Source of the DNA: an uncultured Vibrio sp.
GTDB lineage: Bacteria > Pseudomonadota > Gammaproteobacteria > Enterobacterales > Vibrionaceae
Reading direction: 5' to 3'
DNA length: 64,000 nt
NCBI RefSeq assembly: GCF_963675395.1
Contig: NZ_OY776223.1
Location: 2,976,001-3,040,000 of the forward strand
Shown here: piece after piece, positions 17,504 through 27,205 of the stretch
Layout of the letters: every line of letters starts with the position of its first letter
Position numbering within the stretch: the stretch's first letter is position 1
Notes under the pieces: generated by a model
Databases searched by the model: none
What the model saw: only the letters and a program-made list of their open reading frames with translations
Told to the model about the DNA's origin: nothing
Program-made: the position numbers and the translations under genes

Positions 17504-18248
17504 ATTTGACTCCTGTACAACTCCCTAAGGAATGAAGCTCTTTCTGTCAAGCAGGGCAATTTGTTAAAAGTTAGGGAAACTGCTATCCATCAGTTTTTAT
17601 AGCCTAAATTCTAAGTTGTTATTAATTTGCCGTATTTTATTCTGCTTTACATGAAAGAATTCAGAGTTTAACTCTTAAATTGTTGATGTGTGTTTGATAA
17701 AACTGAAATATTTATCTGTTTTCACTATTCAGACTAACTTCTAATAATTACAAGCGCAACAGATTCTAATTGTTAATACTAGTATTTTGTCTGGTTATAA
17801 TGTGGTTAATTTCGGTTTTTTTGGGGTTTATTTTAGTTTTTTAAGGATGATCTCAAAATAAATGACTGCTATATGACTGATAATTTGGTTATAAGGACTA
17901 TTTTGATTATTTAGGGGGTATGTCTAGCTTTTGTACACCACCTAGAAGATGTTTCGTCAATGTGTTGCAGTTAAAAGAGAAAACTAAATCCGACATTGGA
18001 TTGAAATTGCTTCCTCTTCTACCTTGCCGCCTGCTGTGTAGCTCATAAATGGTGTGACTATAATGTTCGCTTGGACGTTGAAAGCAACACTCATTAAAAT
18101 ACTCGCAATCAAATAGCTGACGCCCTATCTTCTTATTATGCCTAAGCTAATTGTGATGGCTTAGTCAAAACCGCGCGAACAAATTAAGCAAATCTTGAAC
18201 ATATTTCACACTGGTGTTATTAATTTGTTACAGTTCAAGGAGGTGTTT
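17504..18248. other. 745-bp intergenic region without a recognised gene
   Basis: The region lies between the divergent NSS transporter and the YnhF-like gene. It is AT-rich, especially 17580-17930. It has a short inverted repeat CTAAGC/GCTTAG near 18142-18165 and the promoter of the small gene near 18190-18235. I see no open frame, tRNA or repeat that I can name; a small RNA gene could be hidden here. Confidence 0.5.
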
Positions 18249-18341
18249 ATGGAACACGATCTCAAATCCGCACTAATCATCGTTGCCGCTGTCTTCGCAG
18301 TTATTTTGTCATACGGAATTATTGCGATTACTTCGGCTTAA
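18249..18341 (+). CDS. YnhF-like 30-residue membrane peptide
   Basis: The reading frame MEHDLKSALIIVAAVFAVIL... ends in GIIAITSA and is one hydrophobic helix after an acidic-basic start. It resembles the YnhF family (E. coli YnhF is 29 residues, also starting with a few polar residues then one helix); the function is unknown. A near-perfect ribosome site AAGGAGGTG lies at 18237-18245, 3 bases before the ATG, which is strong support for translation. It precedes the patatin gene by 32 bp and may share its transcript. Confidence 0.8.
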   Translation: MEHDLKSALIIVAAVFAVILSYGIIAITSA

Positions 18342-18373
18342 TCTAAGTTTGCTTTGTTAGAAGGCATAAGCCG

Positions 18374-19531
18374 ATGATACGTAACAGCGGTATAATTACC
18401 GATAGCCATACTGAGCTCGATATCAATGTTTACGAACATTTCAGGCATGGCAAAACTGCTCTTGTAACGCAAGGTGGAGGGCAGCGAGGAATTTTTACCG
18501 CTGGAGTGCTCGATGCATTCTTACTTTCCAATTTTGATCCCTTCGATGAATTCTATGGTACTTCCGCTGGCGCACTTAACTTGTGTCCCTATTTATGTCG
18601 TCAGCATGGTATGGGTAAGGCTTTTATTACTGAACTGACCACCTCTCCCAAGTTTTTTAATCTTTTCCGTTATATTCGTAAGCAGCAATATTTGGGGCTG
18701 GAGTGGGCGTTAGAAAGAATTCAGGATTTTCCTTACAAACTGGACCTCGACATGGGACGCAAGGCACTCGGCACGAGAGGGGCTTTTGCTGCTGTCACTA
18801 ATGTCGAAACGCTTTCTGATCAGTACCTTCCCATGCTGGACGATTCTTGGTTTCAAACCATGTTGGCAACGTGTGCTATTCCCAAGTTATACCTTGGCCC
18901 TGTTGATGTTGGGGGGCATAAATTTGTCGATGGAGGTGTTTCCGCTTCGATCCCTGTTCAAGAAGCCTGGCGACAGAATGCGCGTAATATTATTGTCATC
19001 CGCACGGAGCCTTACTCTGAGACCGACGCAAGGGTACAAAGTGAAGTAGGGGATACGTCAGTTCAGTGGTATCGCGAGTCGATAAACTCCGTTCAGCAAT
19101 CGTGGCAACAAAAAGTGAGTCAGTGGAAGTCGGACTGGGCGTCCTTTTTCCAGCAGAAAATTAATACTGCTCATCAATCTAAGCTGACTGGCGAAATGCT
19201 TTTAAATGGCGGACGATGGCTGTTTGGAGCAGATAACTTGTATCGATTGAGTCATCTTATCGGAGAGAATTTTGACTCTGGTTTAGCTGATATGCTGATG
19301 ATCCATTACCAAACATTTGAGCTTACTCAGGCATTCCTCTCTACGCCACCTGATGATACTTTCATTCTACAAATCGCGCCAAAAGAAGCCCTTCAGGCCT
19401 CTTCTTTGTTAAGTGCCCCCGAAGCATTAGAGCATGACTATCAGTTAGGTTTGCAGGCTGGTTATAACTTCGTCCAACTTTATGACCAGCTGAATATTGA
19501 TCTCGACTTAGAAGGACGTGAAAGCGCTTAG
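18374..19531 (+). CDS. Patatin-like phospholipase family protein
   Basis: The 385-residue protein has the patatin features: oxyanion loop QGGGQRGIF near residues 33-41, nucleophile Ser64 in GTSAG, and the catalytic Asp in VDGGVSASIPV (DGG, the form seen in YjjU-type proteins). Such enzymes hydrolyse acyl esters of lipids with a Ser-Asp dyad. No signal peptide is visible, so it is likely cytoplasmic or membrane-associated. The ATG at 18374 follows AAGG by about 10 bases. Its lipid substrate is unknown. It converges on pykA and shares its terminator. Confidence 0.85.
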   Translation: MIRNSGIITDSHTELDINVYEHFRHGKTALVTQGGGQRGIFTAGVLDAFLLSNFDPFDEFYGTSAGALNLCPYLCRQHGMGKAFITELTTSPKFFNLFRYIRKQQYLGLEWALERIQDFPYKLDLDMGRKALGTRGAFAAVTNVETLSDQYLPMLDDSWFQTMLATCAIPKLYLGPVDVGGHKFVDGGVSASIPVQEAWRQNARNIIVIRTEPYSETDARVQSEVGDTSVQWYRESINSVQQSWQQKVSQWKSDWASFFQQKINTAHQSKLTGEMLLNGGRWLFGADNLYRLSHLIGENFDSGLADMLMIHYQTFELTQAFLSTPPDDTFILQIAPKEALQASSLLSAPEALEHDYQLGLQAGYNFVQLYDQLNIDLDLEGRESA

Positions 19532-19558
19532 TGTTCTGACTTGCTGCTTATGGACATT

Positions 19559-19583
19559 AAAAAGGGCTCTGATTAGAGCCCTT
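19559..19583. terminator. Bidirectional terminator between patatin gene and pykA
   Basis: AAGGGCTCT and AGAGCCCTT pair around GATT. On the minus strand the stem is followed by TTTTTAATG, so it is a good terminator for pykA. Confidence 0.85.
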
Positions 19584-19602
19584 CGACTTTTATGGTGTCA
19601 CA

Positions 19603-21045
19603 TTATGCAGGCATAATACGCATGCAGTTGGTTGATCCAACGACATCCATTACGTCACCTTGAGTGATAATGACCAAATCACCTTCGTCTAAAAAACCTT
19701 GTTGTTTTAAACAGTTAATAGCATCTTGTGCGGTTGGTAACCCTGCATCTCCTTTAGAGTTAAAATAGACAGGCGTGACACCTCTATATAATGCGGAGCT
19801 GTTCAATGTTGATTCATTTCTTGATAAGGCAAAAATAGGTAACCCTGAGCTCAGACGAGACATCATTAAAGCGGTTCTGCCAGACTCGGTTAAGGAGATC
19901 ATTGCCTTAATACCTTTCATATGGTTGGCAGAATACATGGTTGCCATCGCAATGGTTTCTTCTGCGGTATCAAAGGATCGTTCAAGGCGATATGTCGAAA
20001 GACTGGCTTCAGACATTTTCTCTGCACCCATGCAGACTTCCGCCATTGATTTAACGGTTTCAACCGGGTATTGACCCGCCGCGGTTTCTCCCGATAGCAT
20101 GACCGCATCGGTGCCATCTAACACCGCGTTTGCCACATCCATGACTTCGGCACGGGTTGGCATTGGGCTTGTGATCATCGATTCCATCATCTGGGTTGCA
20201 GTGATAACGATACGGTTTAAGCTGCGAGCACGACGAATAAGCTTCTTCTGCACACCAATAAGCTCTGGATCACCAATCTCGACCCCTAAGTCTCCGCGGG
20301 CGACCATAACAACATCGGATGCCAAGATGATGTCGTCAATCGACTCATTGCTCTCTACGGTTTCGGCGCGCTCTACTTTGGCGACCAACTTCGCTTCTAA
20401 ACCCGCATCTCGCGCTAAACGTCGCGCATAATGCATATCTTCGCCATTACGTGGGAAAGAAATCGCTAAATAATCGACTTTGATTTCTGCGGCAGTAAGA
20501 ATGTCAGCCTTATCTTTATCCGTTAATGCTTCTGCGGATAATCCGCCGCCTTTTTTGTTAATGCCTTTGTTGTTCGACAGGGCACCACCAACCGTGACGC
20601 GAGTATGTACTTTATTACCCTCTACGCTGGTGACTTGTAACTGAACTCGGCCATCGTCAAGTAACAGAACATCATTAGGTGCGACGTCTTGTGGCAATTC
20701 TTTGTAGTCTAAACCGACCGTTTCTTGGTTGCCTTCACCTTTTGGCAAGTCGCTGTCTAAGGTGAATTTGTCACCGATTTTGAGCATCACTTTGCCATCT
20801 TTGAATGTAGATACGCGGATTTTCGGACCCTGCAAGTCGCCTAAGATAGCAACCTGTCGTCCTAGTTTTGCGGCAATTGCACGGACTTTGTTGGCACGTT
20901 GAATATGATCTTCGCTGCTACCGTGTGAAAAGTTCAGCCGCACAACGTTAGCGCCAGCTTTGATGATCTCCTCAAGTACGTTGTCTTTATCAGTGGAAGG
21001 CCCAAGTGTGGTAACGATCTTTGTTCTTCTCAATTTGGATGTCAT
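19603..21045 (-). CDS. pykA: Pyruvate kinase II
   Basis: Pyruvate kinase converts phosphoenolpyruvate and ADP to pyruvate and ATP. The 480-residue length and the start [19 protein letters not shown] match E. coli PykA (AMP- and ribose-5-phosphate-activated type) better than PykF. Visible motifs are [21 protein letters not shown], the active-site Lys in [20 protein letters not shown] and TATQMMESM. It is divergent from mlc across a 360-bp region and sits near both glucose transporters. Confidence 0.96.
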   Translation of the reverse strand: MTSKLRRTKIVTTLGPSTDKDNVLEEIIKAGANVVRLNFSHGSSEDHIQRANKVRAIAAKLGRQVAILGDLQGPKIRVSTFKDGKVMLKIGDKFTLDSDLPKGEGNQETVGLDYKELPQDVAPNDVLLLDDGRVQLQVTSVEGNKVHTRVTVGGALSNNKGINKKGGGLSAEALTDKDKADILTAAEIKVDYLAISFPRNGEDMHYARRLARDAGLEAKLVAKVERAETVESNESIDDIILASDVVMVARGDLGVEIGDPELIGVQKKLIRRARSLNRIVITATQMMESMITSPMPTRAEVMDVANAVLDGTDAVMLSGETAAGQYPVETVKSMAEVCMGAEKMSEASLSTYRLERSFDTAEETIAMATMYSANHMKGIKAMISLTESGRTALMMSRLSSGLPIFALSRNESTLNSSALYRGVTPVYFNSKGDAGLPTAQDAINCLKQQGFLDEGDLVIITQGDVMDVVGSTNCMRIMPA

Positions 21046-21405
21046 AGATTCTCCGAAGAATGCTAGTGTGGGACAAGGTAACTCGAATTGTATTTAAGTA
21101 TATGCATAGAATGCTTTGGTTAAGATGAACACGAGCAAAAAGTTCGCCACCTTTATAAATACTAACCGCATTACATAGTTTGGTCTTGCTAGTGATAACC
21201 GCCTGGCTTGGAGTAGCTTACTAATTTAGTCAAAAAAATAAGTTATTTTTTACACAATTTAGCAGGTGTAAATTTTCCGTTATTTGATTAAATACACAAA
21301 CAAGCAGGTTTCTGCGTGACGCTTGTCACGGGGATTTATTAATTCACTTCACAATTAGTTCGCAAAGTAAAAAAATTGCCTTGTTATAGAATTTTGGAGT
21401 GCAGA
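21046..21405. other. Divergent promoter region of pykA and mlc
   Basis: The 360 bp hold no gene. The centre is AT-rich (21225-21300). A perfect CRP-shaped palindrome lies at 21315-21330, 75 bp before mlc. Confidence 0.6.
21315..21330 (+). promoter_or_regulatory. CRP-like palindrome upstream of mlc
   Basis: CGTGA and TCACG lie six bases apart and are perfectly symmetrical, compared with the CRP half-sites TGTGA and TCACA. E. coli mlc is CRP-controlled, which fits. Binding is inferred. Confidence 0.5.
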
Positions 21406-22623
21406 ATGTACATGGCTCAACCGGGCCATATTGATCATATCAAACAGATCAATGCTGGTCGGGTATACAAACTAATTGACTTAAAGGGTCCAATATCTCG
21501 AATTGATTTGTCCAAGCAAAGTGAGCTTGCGCCTGCAAGTATCACCAAAATCACTCGAGAATTAATTGAAGCACACTTGATTCATGAAACAACTGTTCAA
21601 GAGGCCACCAGTCGTGGTCGTCCCGCTGTCGGTTTACAGGTTAATAATGAAGGTTGGCAGTTTTTGTCAATGCGTTTAGGCCGTGGTTATTTAACTATCG
21701 CGCTCCATGAGCTCGGCGGCGATGTATTAATTGATACAAAAATTGAAATTCATGAGCTGGACCAAGACGATGTGCTTGAGCGCTTGCTTTACGAAATTGA
21801 TGAGTTTTTTCAAACCTATGCTGATCAGTTAGGTCGAGTGACCAGTATTGCCATTACGCTGCCAGGTCTTGTGAACTCAGAGCAAGGTATCGTGTTGCAA
21901 ATGCCTCATTACAATGTAGAAAATCTAGCTCTGGGACCTGAAATCTACAAGGCAACAGGTTTACCAGTCTTTGTTGCTAATGACACACGAGCTTGGGCAC
22001 TAGCAGAGAAACTGTTTGGTCATTCTAAAGATAATGAAAACTCTGTCCTGATCTCGATTCACCATGGCTTAGGTGCAGGTATTATTCTTGATGGACGCGT
22101 GTTGTTAGGTCGCCACGGAAATATCGGTGAATTAGGTCATATTCAGATAGATCCAAATGGTAAACGCTGCCATTGTGGCAATATTGGCTGTTTGGAAACG
22201 GTTGCCAGCTCACAGGCTATCCGTGAAGAAGTTGTCAGACGTATTGCTGATGGTGAGGCGTCTAGCCTTGCCGAACAAGAAGAGATGAGTATCGAGAGCA
22301 TATGCGAAGCCGCCGCTAGTGGTGATCCTCTTGCGGTGGATGTGATCGAAAAACTAGGCGGTTATCTGGGCGCTGCAATTGCGATTGTGATTAACCTTTT
22401 TAACCCGGAAAAGATCTTGATTGGTGGCGTTATCAATCAGGCAAAAGACGTACTCTATCCTGCTATCCGCCGTTGTATTGAAGAGCAGAGCTTACCGGTT
22501 TATCACCAAGATCTGGAACTGGTAGAGTCTCGTTTCTACAAGCAAGCGACAATGCCGGGAGCGGCACTGGTAAAACAGGCGCTGTATGACGGGCAATTAT
22601 TGATGAAAGTGGTAGAGGGTTAA
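21406..22623 (+). CDS. mlc: Glucose-responsive repressor Mlc (ROK family)
   Basis: Mlc represses ptsG and other PTS genes and is sequestered by dephosphorylated PtsG when glucose flows. The 405-residue product has a winged helix-turn-helix at about residues 15-75 (GRVYKLIDLKGPISRIDLSK, APASITKITRELI, RGRPAVGL) and a ROK domain with the zinc cluster CHCGNIGCLETVAS. The start AQPGHIDHIKQINAG matches Mlc rather than NagC. I chose ATG 21406, 6 bases after TGGAG; ATG 21412 is an alternative, and an upstream TTG is rejected. Likely targets in the window are the two palindromes before the EIICB genes. Confidence 0.92.
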   Translation: MYMAQPGHIDHIKQINAGRVYKLIDLKGPISRIDLSKQSELAPASITKITRELIEAHLIHETTVQEATSRGRPAVGLQVNNEGWQFLSMRLGRGYLTIALHELGGDVLIDTKIEIHELDQDDVLERLLYEIDEFFQTYADQLGRVTSIAITLPGLVNSEQGIVLQMPHYNVENLALGPEIYKATGLPVFVANDTRAWALAEKLFGHSKDNENSVLISIHHGLGAGIILDGRVLLGRHGNIGELGHIQIDPNGKRCHCGNIGCLETVASSQAIREEVVRRIADGEASSLAEQEEMSIESICEAAASGDPLAVDVIEKLGGYLGAAIAIVINLFNPEKILIGGVINQAKDVLYPAIRRCIEEQSLPVYHQDLELVESRFYKQATMPGAALVKQALYDGQLLMKVVEG

Positions 22624-22654
22624 TCTCTTTTATTAACGTTATATCTGATATATC

Positions 22655-22687
22655 AAAGGGATGAGACTTAAATTCTCATCCCTTTTG
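22655..22687. terminator. Bidirectional terminator between mlc and dnaE2
   Basis: AAAGGGATGAGA and TCTCATCCCTTT form a perfect 12-bp stem with a 7-base loop; T follows on both strands. The two genes converge here. Confidence 0.9.
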
Positions 22688-22716
22688 TTACTTGCCTGCT
22701 CCTAAACGTTCGTGAG

Positions 22717-25700
22717 CTAGTGAAAGTCCCGTGATTTGCTTTGTAACTCCGTTAAGTGATGAGTGCAATCAATCAGCTTGCCAGCAATTACGTGTGTTAC
22801 TTCTCCTTCTTTTTCTACAATTCCCTTAACCATCATTACCTTAGATGTGAGATAAGCCTGTTTTTGTGCTCGGGCGGTGGCGCTCCAAACGACAACATTA
22901 ATATTTCCTGTATCGTCCTCTAAAGTGATAAAGGTAACCCCTGCAGCGGTACCGGGAGATTGGCGTCCGGTCACTAGCCCAACCACGGTCACCAGTGATT
23001 TATGTTCTTTCTCGACTAACTGTAGCATGCGGGTAAAACGCGGCAGCTTACCTGCTTGCTCCAATAAAGTAATCGGATGGCGATTGAGAGAAAGCCCTGT
23101 ACTGGCATAATCTTCAATCAGGTTTTCATACTCAGAAGGTTGGGTTTGATAGTCAATAACAGGTTCTTGCACATCATGAAATAAAGGCAAGTCCGATAGG
23201 GAGTCCATGGCCGCCCAACGAGCACTGTAGCGATTACCCGATAAGATCTGCAACGCATTCGCGGATGCTAACAGTTCGATATCGCGGCGGTTTCTCAAGA
23301 TTTGCTTTACTTCCTGAATGGAGCGATAACCGTTTTTAGGACGATGCTCAATAAGTCGGTTTACGCTCTCTTCACTGAGTCCTTTGACTAAACGAAAGCC
23401 AAGTTGCACACCTAGCCGTCCGTTAGAGCGCGGGATAAGATGGTGTCGATAGTGTGAAAGATTGACGCAGATTGGCAAGACTTCGATGCCATGACGACGA
23501 GCATCCTGCACCAGTTGCGAAGGACTGTAAAAACCCATTGGCTGGCTATTCAATAGCGCGGTATAAAACTCGGCGGGGTAGTAGTACTTCAGCCAAGATG
23601 AACAATACGCCAGCACCGCAAATGAAGCGGAATGGCTTTCCGGGAAGCCGTATTCGCCAAATCCACAAATCTGCTCGAAGATGCGTTCCGCAAAGGCTAA
23701 ATCATAGTCTCGCTCACGCATACCATCGATAAGCTTGGGTCTGAATTTTGCGAGATCGCCATTCTTTTTCCAGGCAGCCATCGCCCGGCGTAGTTGGTCG
23801 GCTTCACCGCCACTAAAGCCAGCAGCAACCATGGCGAGTTTAATCACTTGTTCCTGAAAAATCGGCACGCCCATGGTTCGCTCTAAGACACTTTTCACAG
23901 CTTCTGAAGGGTAGCTGACAGGTTCTTCACCATTGCGCCTTTTCAGAAAGGGATGAACCATATCACCCTGAATGGGTCCCGGACGCACAATCGCAATTTG
24001 AATCACCAAGTCGTAATAACAGGCAGGCTTTAAGCGAGGGAGCATGCTCATTTGTGCCCTGGATTCGATCTGAAATACCCCGACAGTGTCTGCTTTCTGG
24101 ATCATGCGATAAACATTGGGATCGTCCTGAAGCCGGGTGATCTCGGCAATGGAAAGTGATCGCTGGTGGTGCTTTTCCACCAGTTGAAAGCACTTTCTGA
24201 TCGCATTCAGCATGCCTAATGCGAGTACATCGACCTTGAGCAGTTTTAAGCTTTCTAAATCGTCTTTGTCCCACTGAATGATGGTGCGATCTTCCATCGC
24301 GGCGTTTTCTACCGGAACTAACTCGTATAACGGTCCAGACGAAATCACAAAGCCACCGACGTGTTGAGACAGATGGCGAGGAAAGCCGATGATCTCGTTC
24401 ACCAATTGAATAAACTGCTGTCCCTTAAGCGACTCTGGGTGTAATCCGAGCTCAACAATCTGCGCTTGCCAGCCGTGGCTACGATCGCGTCGGTTAACAT
24501 TCTTAATGAAAAAGTCCAGCTGGGTTTCTTCTATCCCCAGTGCTTTACCGACTTCTCTGACTGCGCTTTTGAAACGATAACTGATGACGGTTGCAGCCAG
24601 AGCTGCGCGCTCGCGACCATATTTCTTATAGATATATTGAATGACTTCTTCCCGGCGTTCGTGCTCAAAGTCGACATCAATATCTGGCGGCTCATCTCGT
24701 TCTTTACTGATAAACCTTTCGAACAGTACAGCGATTTGCCTTGGGTCCACGGAGGTGATTTCCAGGCAATAGCACACCACTGAGTTTGCCGCAGAGCCGC
24801 GTCCCTGATAGAGAATGCCTTGCTTTTTTGCAAACATCACAATGTCGTGAATGGTTAAAAAGTAATAGTGGTATTTCAGCTCTTTAATTAATGCGAGTTC
24901 ATTCTCGATAGTTTTCTGGATGGCTTCTGGAACACCTTCAGGAAAACGTCTTTTCTTGCCGCGTTCAACTAACCTACGCAGGTAAGAATCTGGCGTGTAG
25001 CCGTCAGGAATTAACTCCGCAGGATATTCGTATTTCAGTTCGCTCAGCTTAAATTCACACAAATTAGCGATGTGTTGGCTTTCTGCCAGCCATTTTGGTT
25101 TGTAGACGCGGGAAAGTTTATTGAGTGGTCGTAAAGCACGTTCAGCATTTGAAAGCCGTTCAAAGCCGAGCTGATCAACGCTGCAACTGTGTTTCACTGC
25201 GGTGAGCACATGTTGTAAGGGCAAGCGTTCGACCGAATGCATGAGTACACCACCACAAGCGGTAATCGGTAACTGAAGTTCATGGGCGAGTTTTTCACAA
25301 TGGTTGGTATATGCCGAATCATCGCCACCAAGGTGACGCTGGATGGCAACCCATAAGCGGCTTGTATGATGTTGGTTTAACCAGCGTCCCCAGTAATGAT
25401 CGCTGTTTTGGTGGGTTGGGAGCCATAAAACAAAACAGTGACGAATTGACATCAAGTCCCATTCAGAGAGTTGATAGCTGCCTTTTTCACTGCGCCGTCT
25501 TGCGTTGGTGATAATACGGCACAGTTCTGCATAAGCTTTACGACATGGGCATAATAAGACCACTTGGCATTCATCATTGAGCCAAAACATGCTGCCTACG
25601 ATTTGCTTGATATCGAGCTTATGTTGCTGGATCGTGGTATGTGCTTTTACGATACCTGCAACGGAACATTCATCCGTTATCGCAATGGCCTGATAATGGA

Positions 25701-25794
25701 AAAAAGCGGCTTGCAGTACCAGCTCTTCTGCATGAGAAGCTCCGGTAAGAAAAGAGAAATTGGACTGACAAAACAGTTCTGAATAACTCGTCAT
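22717..25794 (-). CDS. dnaE2: Error-prone DNA polymerase DnaE2 (ImuC)
   Basis: DnaE2 is a second DNA polymerase III alpha subunit that copies damaged templates and causes SOS mutagenesis. The 1025-residue protein has an N-terminal PHP domain (starting YSELFCQSNFSFLTGASHAEEL), the polymerase core with the two catalytic Asp in PDIDVDFEHERR, RGSAANSVVCYCL and GRGSAAN-type loops, then a helix-hairpin-helix region and an OB fold (VTVVGLVTGRQSPGT). It lacks the C-terminal extension that binds the beta clamp in replicative DnaE. It starts 3 bp after imuB in the operon imuA-imuB-dnaE2 under a LexA box. Confidence 0.95.
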   Translation of the reverse strand: MTSYSELFCQSNFSFLTGASHAEELVLQAAFFHYQAIAITDECSVAGIVKAHTTIQQHKLDIKQIVGSMFWLNDECQVVLLCPCRKAYAELCRIITNARRRSEKGSYQLSEWDLMSIRHCFVLWLPTHQNSDHYWGRWLNQHHTSRLWVAIQRHLGGDDSAYTNHCEKLAHELQLPITACGGVLMHSVERLPLQHVLTAVKHSCSVDQLGFERLSNAERALRPLNKLSRVYKPKWLAESQHIANLCEFKLSELKYEYPAELIPDGYTPDSYLRRLVERGKKRRFPEGVPEAIQKTIENELALIKELKYHYYFLTIHDIVMFAKKQGILYQGRGSAANSVVCYCLEITSVDPRQIAVLFERFISKERDEPPDIDVDFEHERREEVIQYIYKKYGRERAALAATVISYRFKSAVREVGKALGIEETQLDFFIKNVNRRDRSHGWQAQIVELGLHPESLKGQQFIQLVNEIIGFPRHLSQHVGGFVISSGPLYELVPVENAAMEDRTIIQWDKDDLESLKLLKVDVLALGMLNAIRKCFQLVEKHHQRSLSIAEITRLQDDPNVYRMIQKADTVGVFQIESRAQMSMLPRLKPACYYDLVIQIAIVRPGPIQGDMVHPFLKRRNGEEPVSYPSEAVKSVLERTMGVPIFQEQVIKLAMVAAGFSGGEADQLRRAMAAWKKNGDLAKFRPKLIDGMRERDYDLAFAERIFEQICGFGEYGFPESHSASFAVLAYCSSWLKYYYPAEFYTALLNSQPMGFYSPSQLVQDARRHGIEVLPICVNLSHYRHHLIPRSNGRLGVQLGFRLVKGLSEESVNRLIEHRPKNGYRSIQEVKQILRNRRDIELLASANALQILSGNRYSARWAAMDSLSDLPLFHDVQEPVIDYQTQPSEYENLIEDYASTGLSLNRHPITLLEQAGKLPRFTRMLQLVEKEHKSLVTVVGLVTGRQSPGTAAGVTFITLEDDTGNINVVVWSATARAQKQAYLTSKVMMVKGIVEKEGEVTHVIAGKLIDCTHHLTELQSKSRDFH

Positions 25795-25797
25795 GAC

Positions 25798-27201
25798 TTA
25801 ACAAAAATACCCGTGAAGAAACCAATGTTTGTGTTGATCGCGAAATACCCATAGCCAGCGGCCTTGTCTGGTGTGTGCAATGTAGTAATCACGCATGATC
25901 TCATCGCCATCCCACCACCCTGAAACAATTCGCTCTGGTCCGTGTACCAGAGATACTTGCTCTTGAAGCGGTATTGGCCTCGGTAATTGCATCGCCGGAC
26001 GCAGCAATTGAGGAATGGATGAAAGCGCGACATCAGGTTCATCGGCTGAACGATATTGGCAGGCTTTTTCTGGTCTTGGGTCGTAAGCAATCTCTGGCTT
26101 GAGCACAGAGTTCTTCCCCAGTTTGGCCTGCAATAAAGAGAGCAGTTCCAAAGCGTTCATTCGACCTTTCTGCCCGGCAAAGAGATCGCAAGTACTGCTG
26201 GCAGGCTCGCCTTGTCGAATTACCTGTAACGTCAGGCCAATCACAGGGCCATTGAGCGTTAGAGATTCCAGGCTCAAGCTGGCGAGTTGCTGCCAGCGGT
26301 GGCATAAGTAGTCCCCTTGCGCGGAAGTGAGTTGAAGGTGCTGCTCTTGTTTATCTCGCTGCTGGAGTGTCAAACGGAGTTCGAAGGCCACTTTATCTCT
26401 TAGCTTTAAAAAGGTTTCGAGTTGACTCAGTAACTTCACAAGCGGCTTCTCGATCCATTGAACATTTTCGAGTTCAAATAACAGTTCTAAATAGACTTGG
26501 AATGATTCCGTAGGATGATAAAAGTCGACAGGGTGTTTAAATTGGCCGGTCAGTCGCCCTACATAGTTCACGAGATCAATATCAAAACGTCGCGCGATGT
26601 CCTGCAGTGGCAGTTCAAGCAGATCTTGTAACGTACTCACGCCGACACGATGTAACATCTCCACCGTCGCCGTGGATAAATCAGTCAGTGTTAGTGGCAA
26701 AGAGGAGAGTGATTGCTGAATACGCGCTTTGTCTTCAATCAACTGATTACTTCCAGACAGAGCCATGAGTTTGGCAGCGAATGGGGAAAACCCACAGCCA
26801 AACTGAACACTTAGCTTGAGTGAGGCGAGGTGAGTAGAGACTTTTTGCCAGTAGTTATCTAGCCCCTCATAGAGACAGAGCATGGGCGTTGCGCGTAGCA
26901 GGATCCCCTGATTTGGCATCAGCACGACATCAGAAGTGATCAGATACAGCCACTGGGCAACTTCCTGTAATTTTTTCCGCTCGGTTTTTGGCTGGTAAGG
27001 GTGGACTTGTAAGTCACGACATAAAGATGCCGCGCTACCCAAGCCCATATTAGGTTTAATGCCATGTTGTTTCGCAATGTCATTATATTGAATGACGCGA
27101 CAACGCTGGCTTTCAACAATGACCACTGGCTGATCTTGAGTGTCACCAAATAGGGTGTCTAATTGTAAGCGAGGGAAGTGCAAGTAAATCCACAAAGACA
27201 T
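25798..27201 (-). CDS. imuB: ImuB, Y-family polymerase-like protein
   Basis: ImuB is a catalytically inactive relative of Y-family DNA polymerases that links DnaE2 to the beta clamp and ImuA. The 467-residue protein starts SLWIYLHFPRLQLDTL, where active Y-family enzymes have the metal-binding DxD motif; that motif is missing, as is the acidic pair of the SIDE motif (here LCLYEGLDNYW). The ATG at 27201 follows AAGGG in the end of imuA. It lies 4 bp after imuA and 3 bp before dnaE2. Confidence 0.93.
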   Translation of the reverse strand: MSLWIYLHFPRLQLDTLFGDTQDQPVVIVESQRCRVIQYNDIAKQHGIKPNMGLGSAASLCRDLQVHPYQPKTERKKLQEVAQWLYLITSDVVLMPNQGILLRATPMLCLYEGLDNYWQKVSTHLASLKLSVQFGCGFSPFAAKLMALSGSNQLIEDKARIQQSLSSLPLTLTDLSTATVEMLHRVGVSTLQDLLELPLQDIARRFDIDLVNYVGRLTGQFKHPVDFYHPTESFQVYLELLFELENVQWIEKPLVKLLSQLETFLKLRDKVAFELRLTLQQRDKQEQHLQLTSAQGDYLCHRWQQLASLSLESLTLNGPVIGLTLQVIRQGEPASSTCDLFAGQKGRMNALELLSLLQAKLGKNSVLKPEIAYDPRPEKACQYRSADEPDVALSSIPQLLRPAMQLPRPIPLQEQVSLVHGPERIVSGWWDGDEIMRDYYIAHTRQGRWLWVFRDQHKHWFLHGYFC

Positions 27202-27205
27202 GCTA

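Noticed and set aside
20099..20431. 110-codon plus-strand frame inside pykA
   Set aside because: It is an antisense shadow of a conserved gene with low-complexity Ser/Ile/Arg composition and no ribosome site.
24466..24783. Plus-strand frame of about 100 codons inside dnaE2
   Set aside because: It is antisense to the conserved polymerase core, without a ribosome site or recognisable motif.
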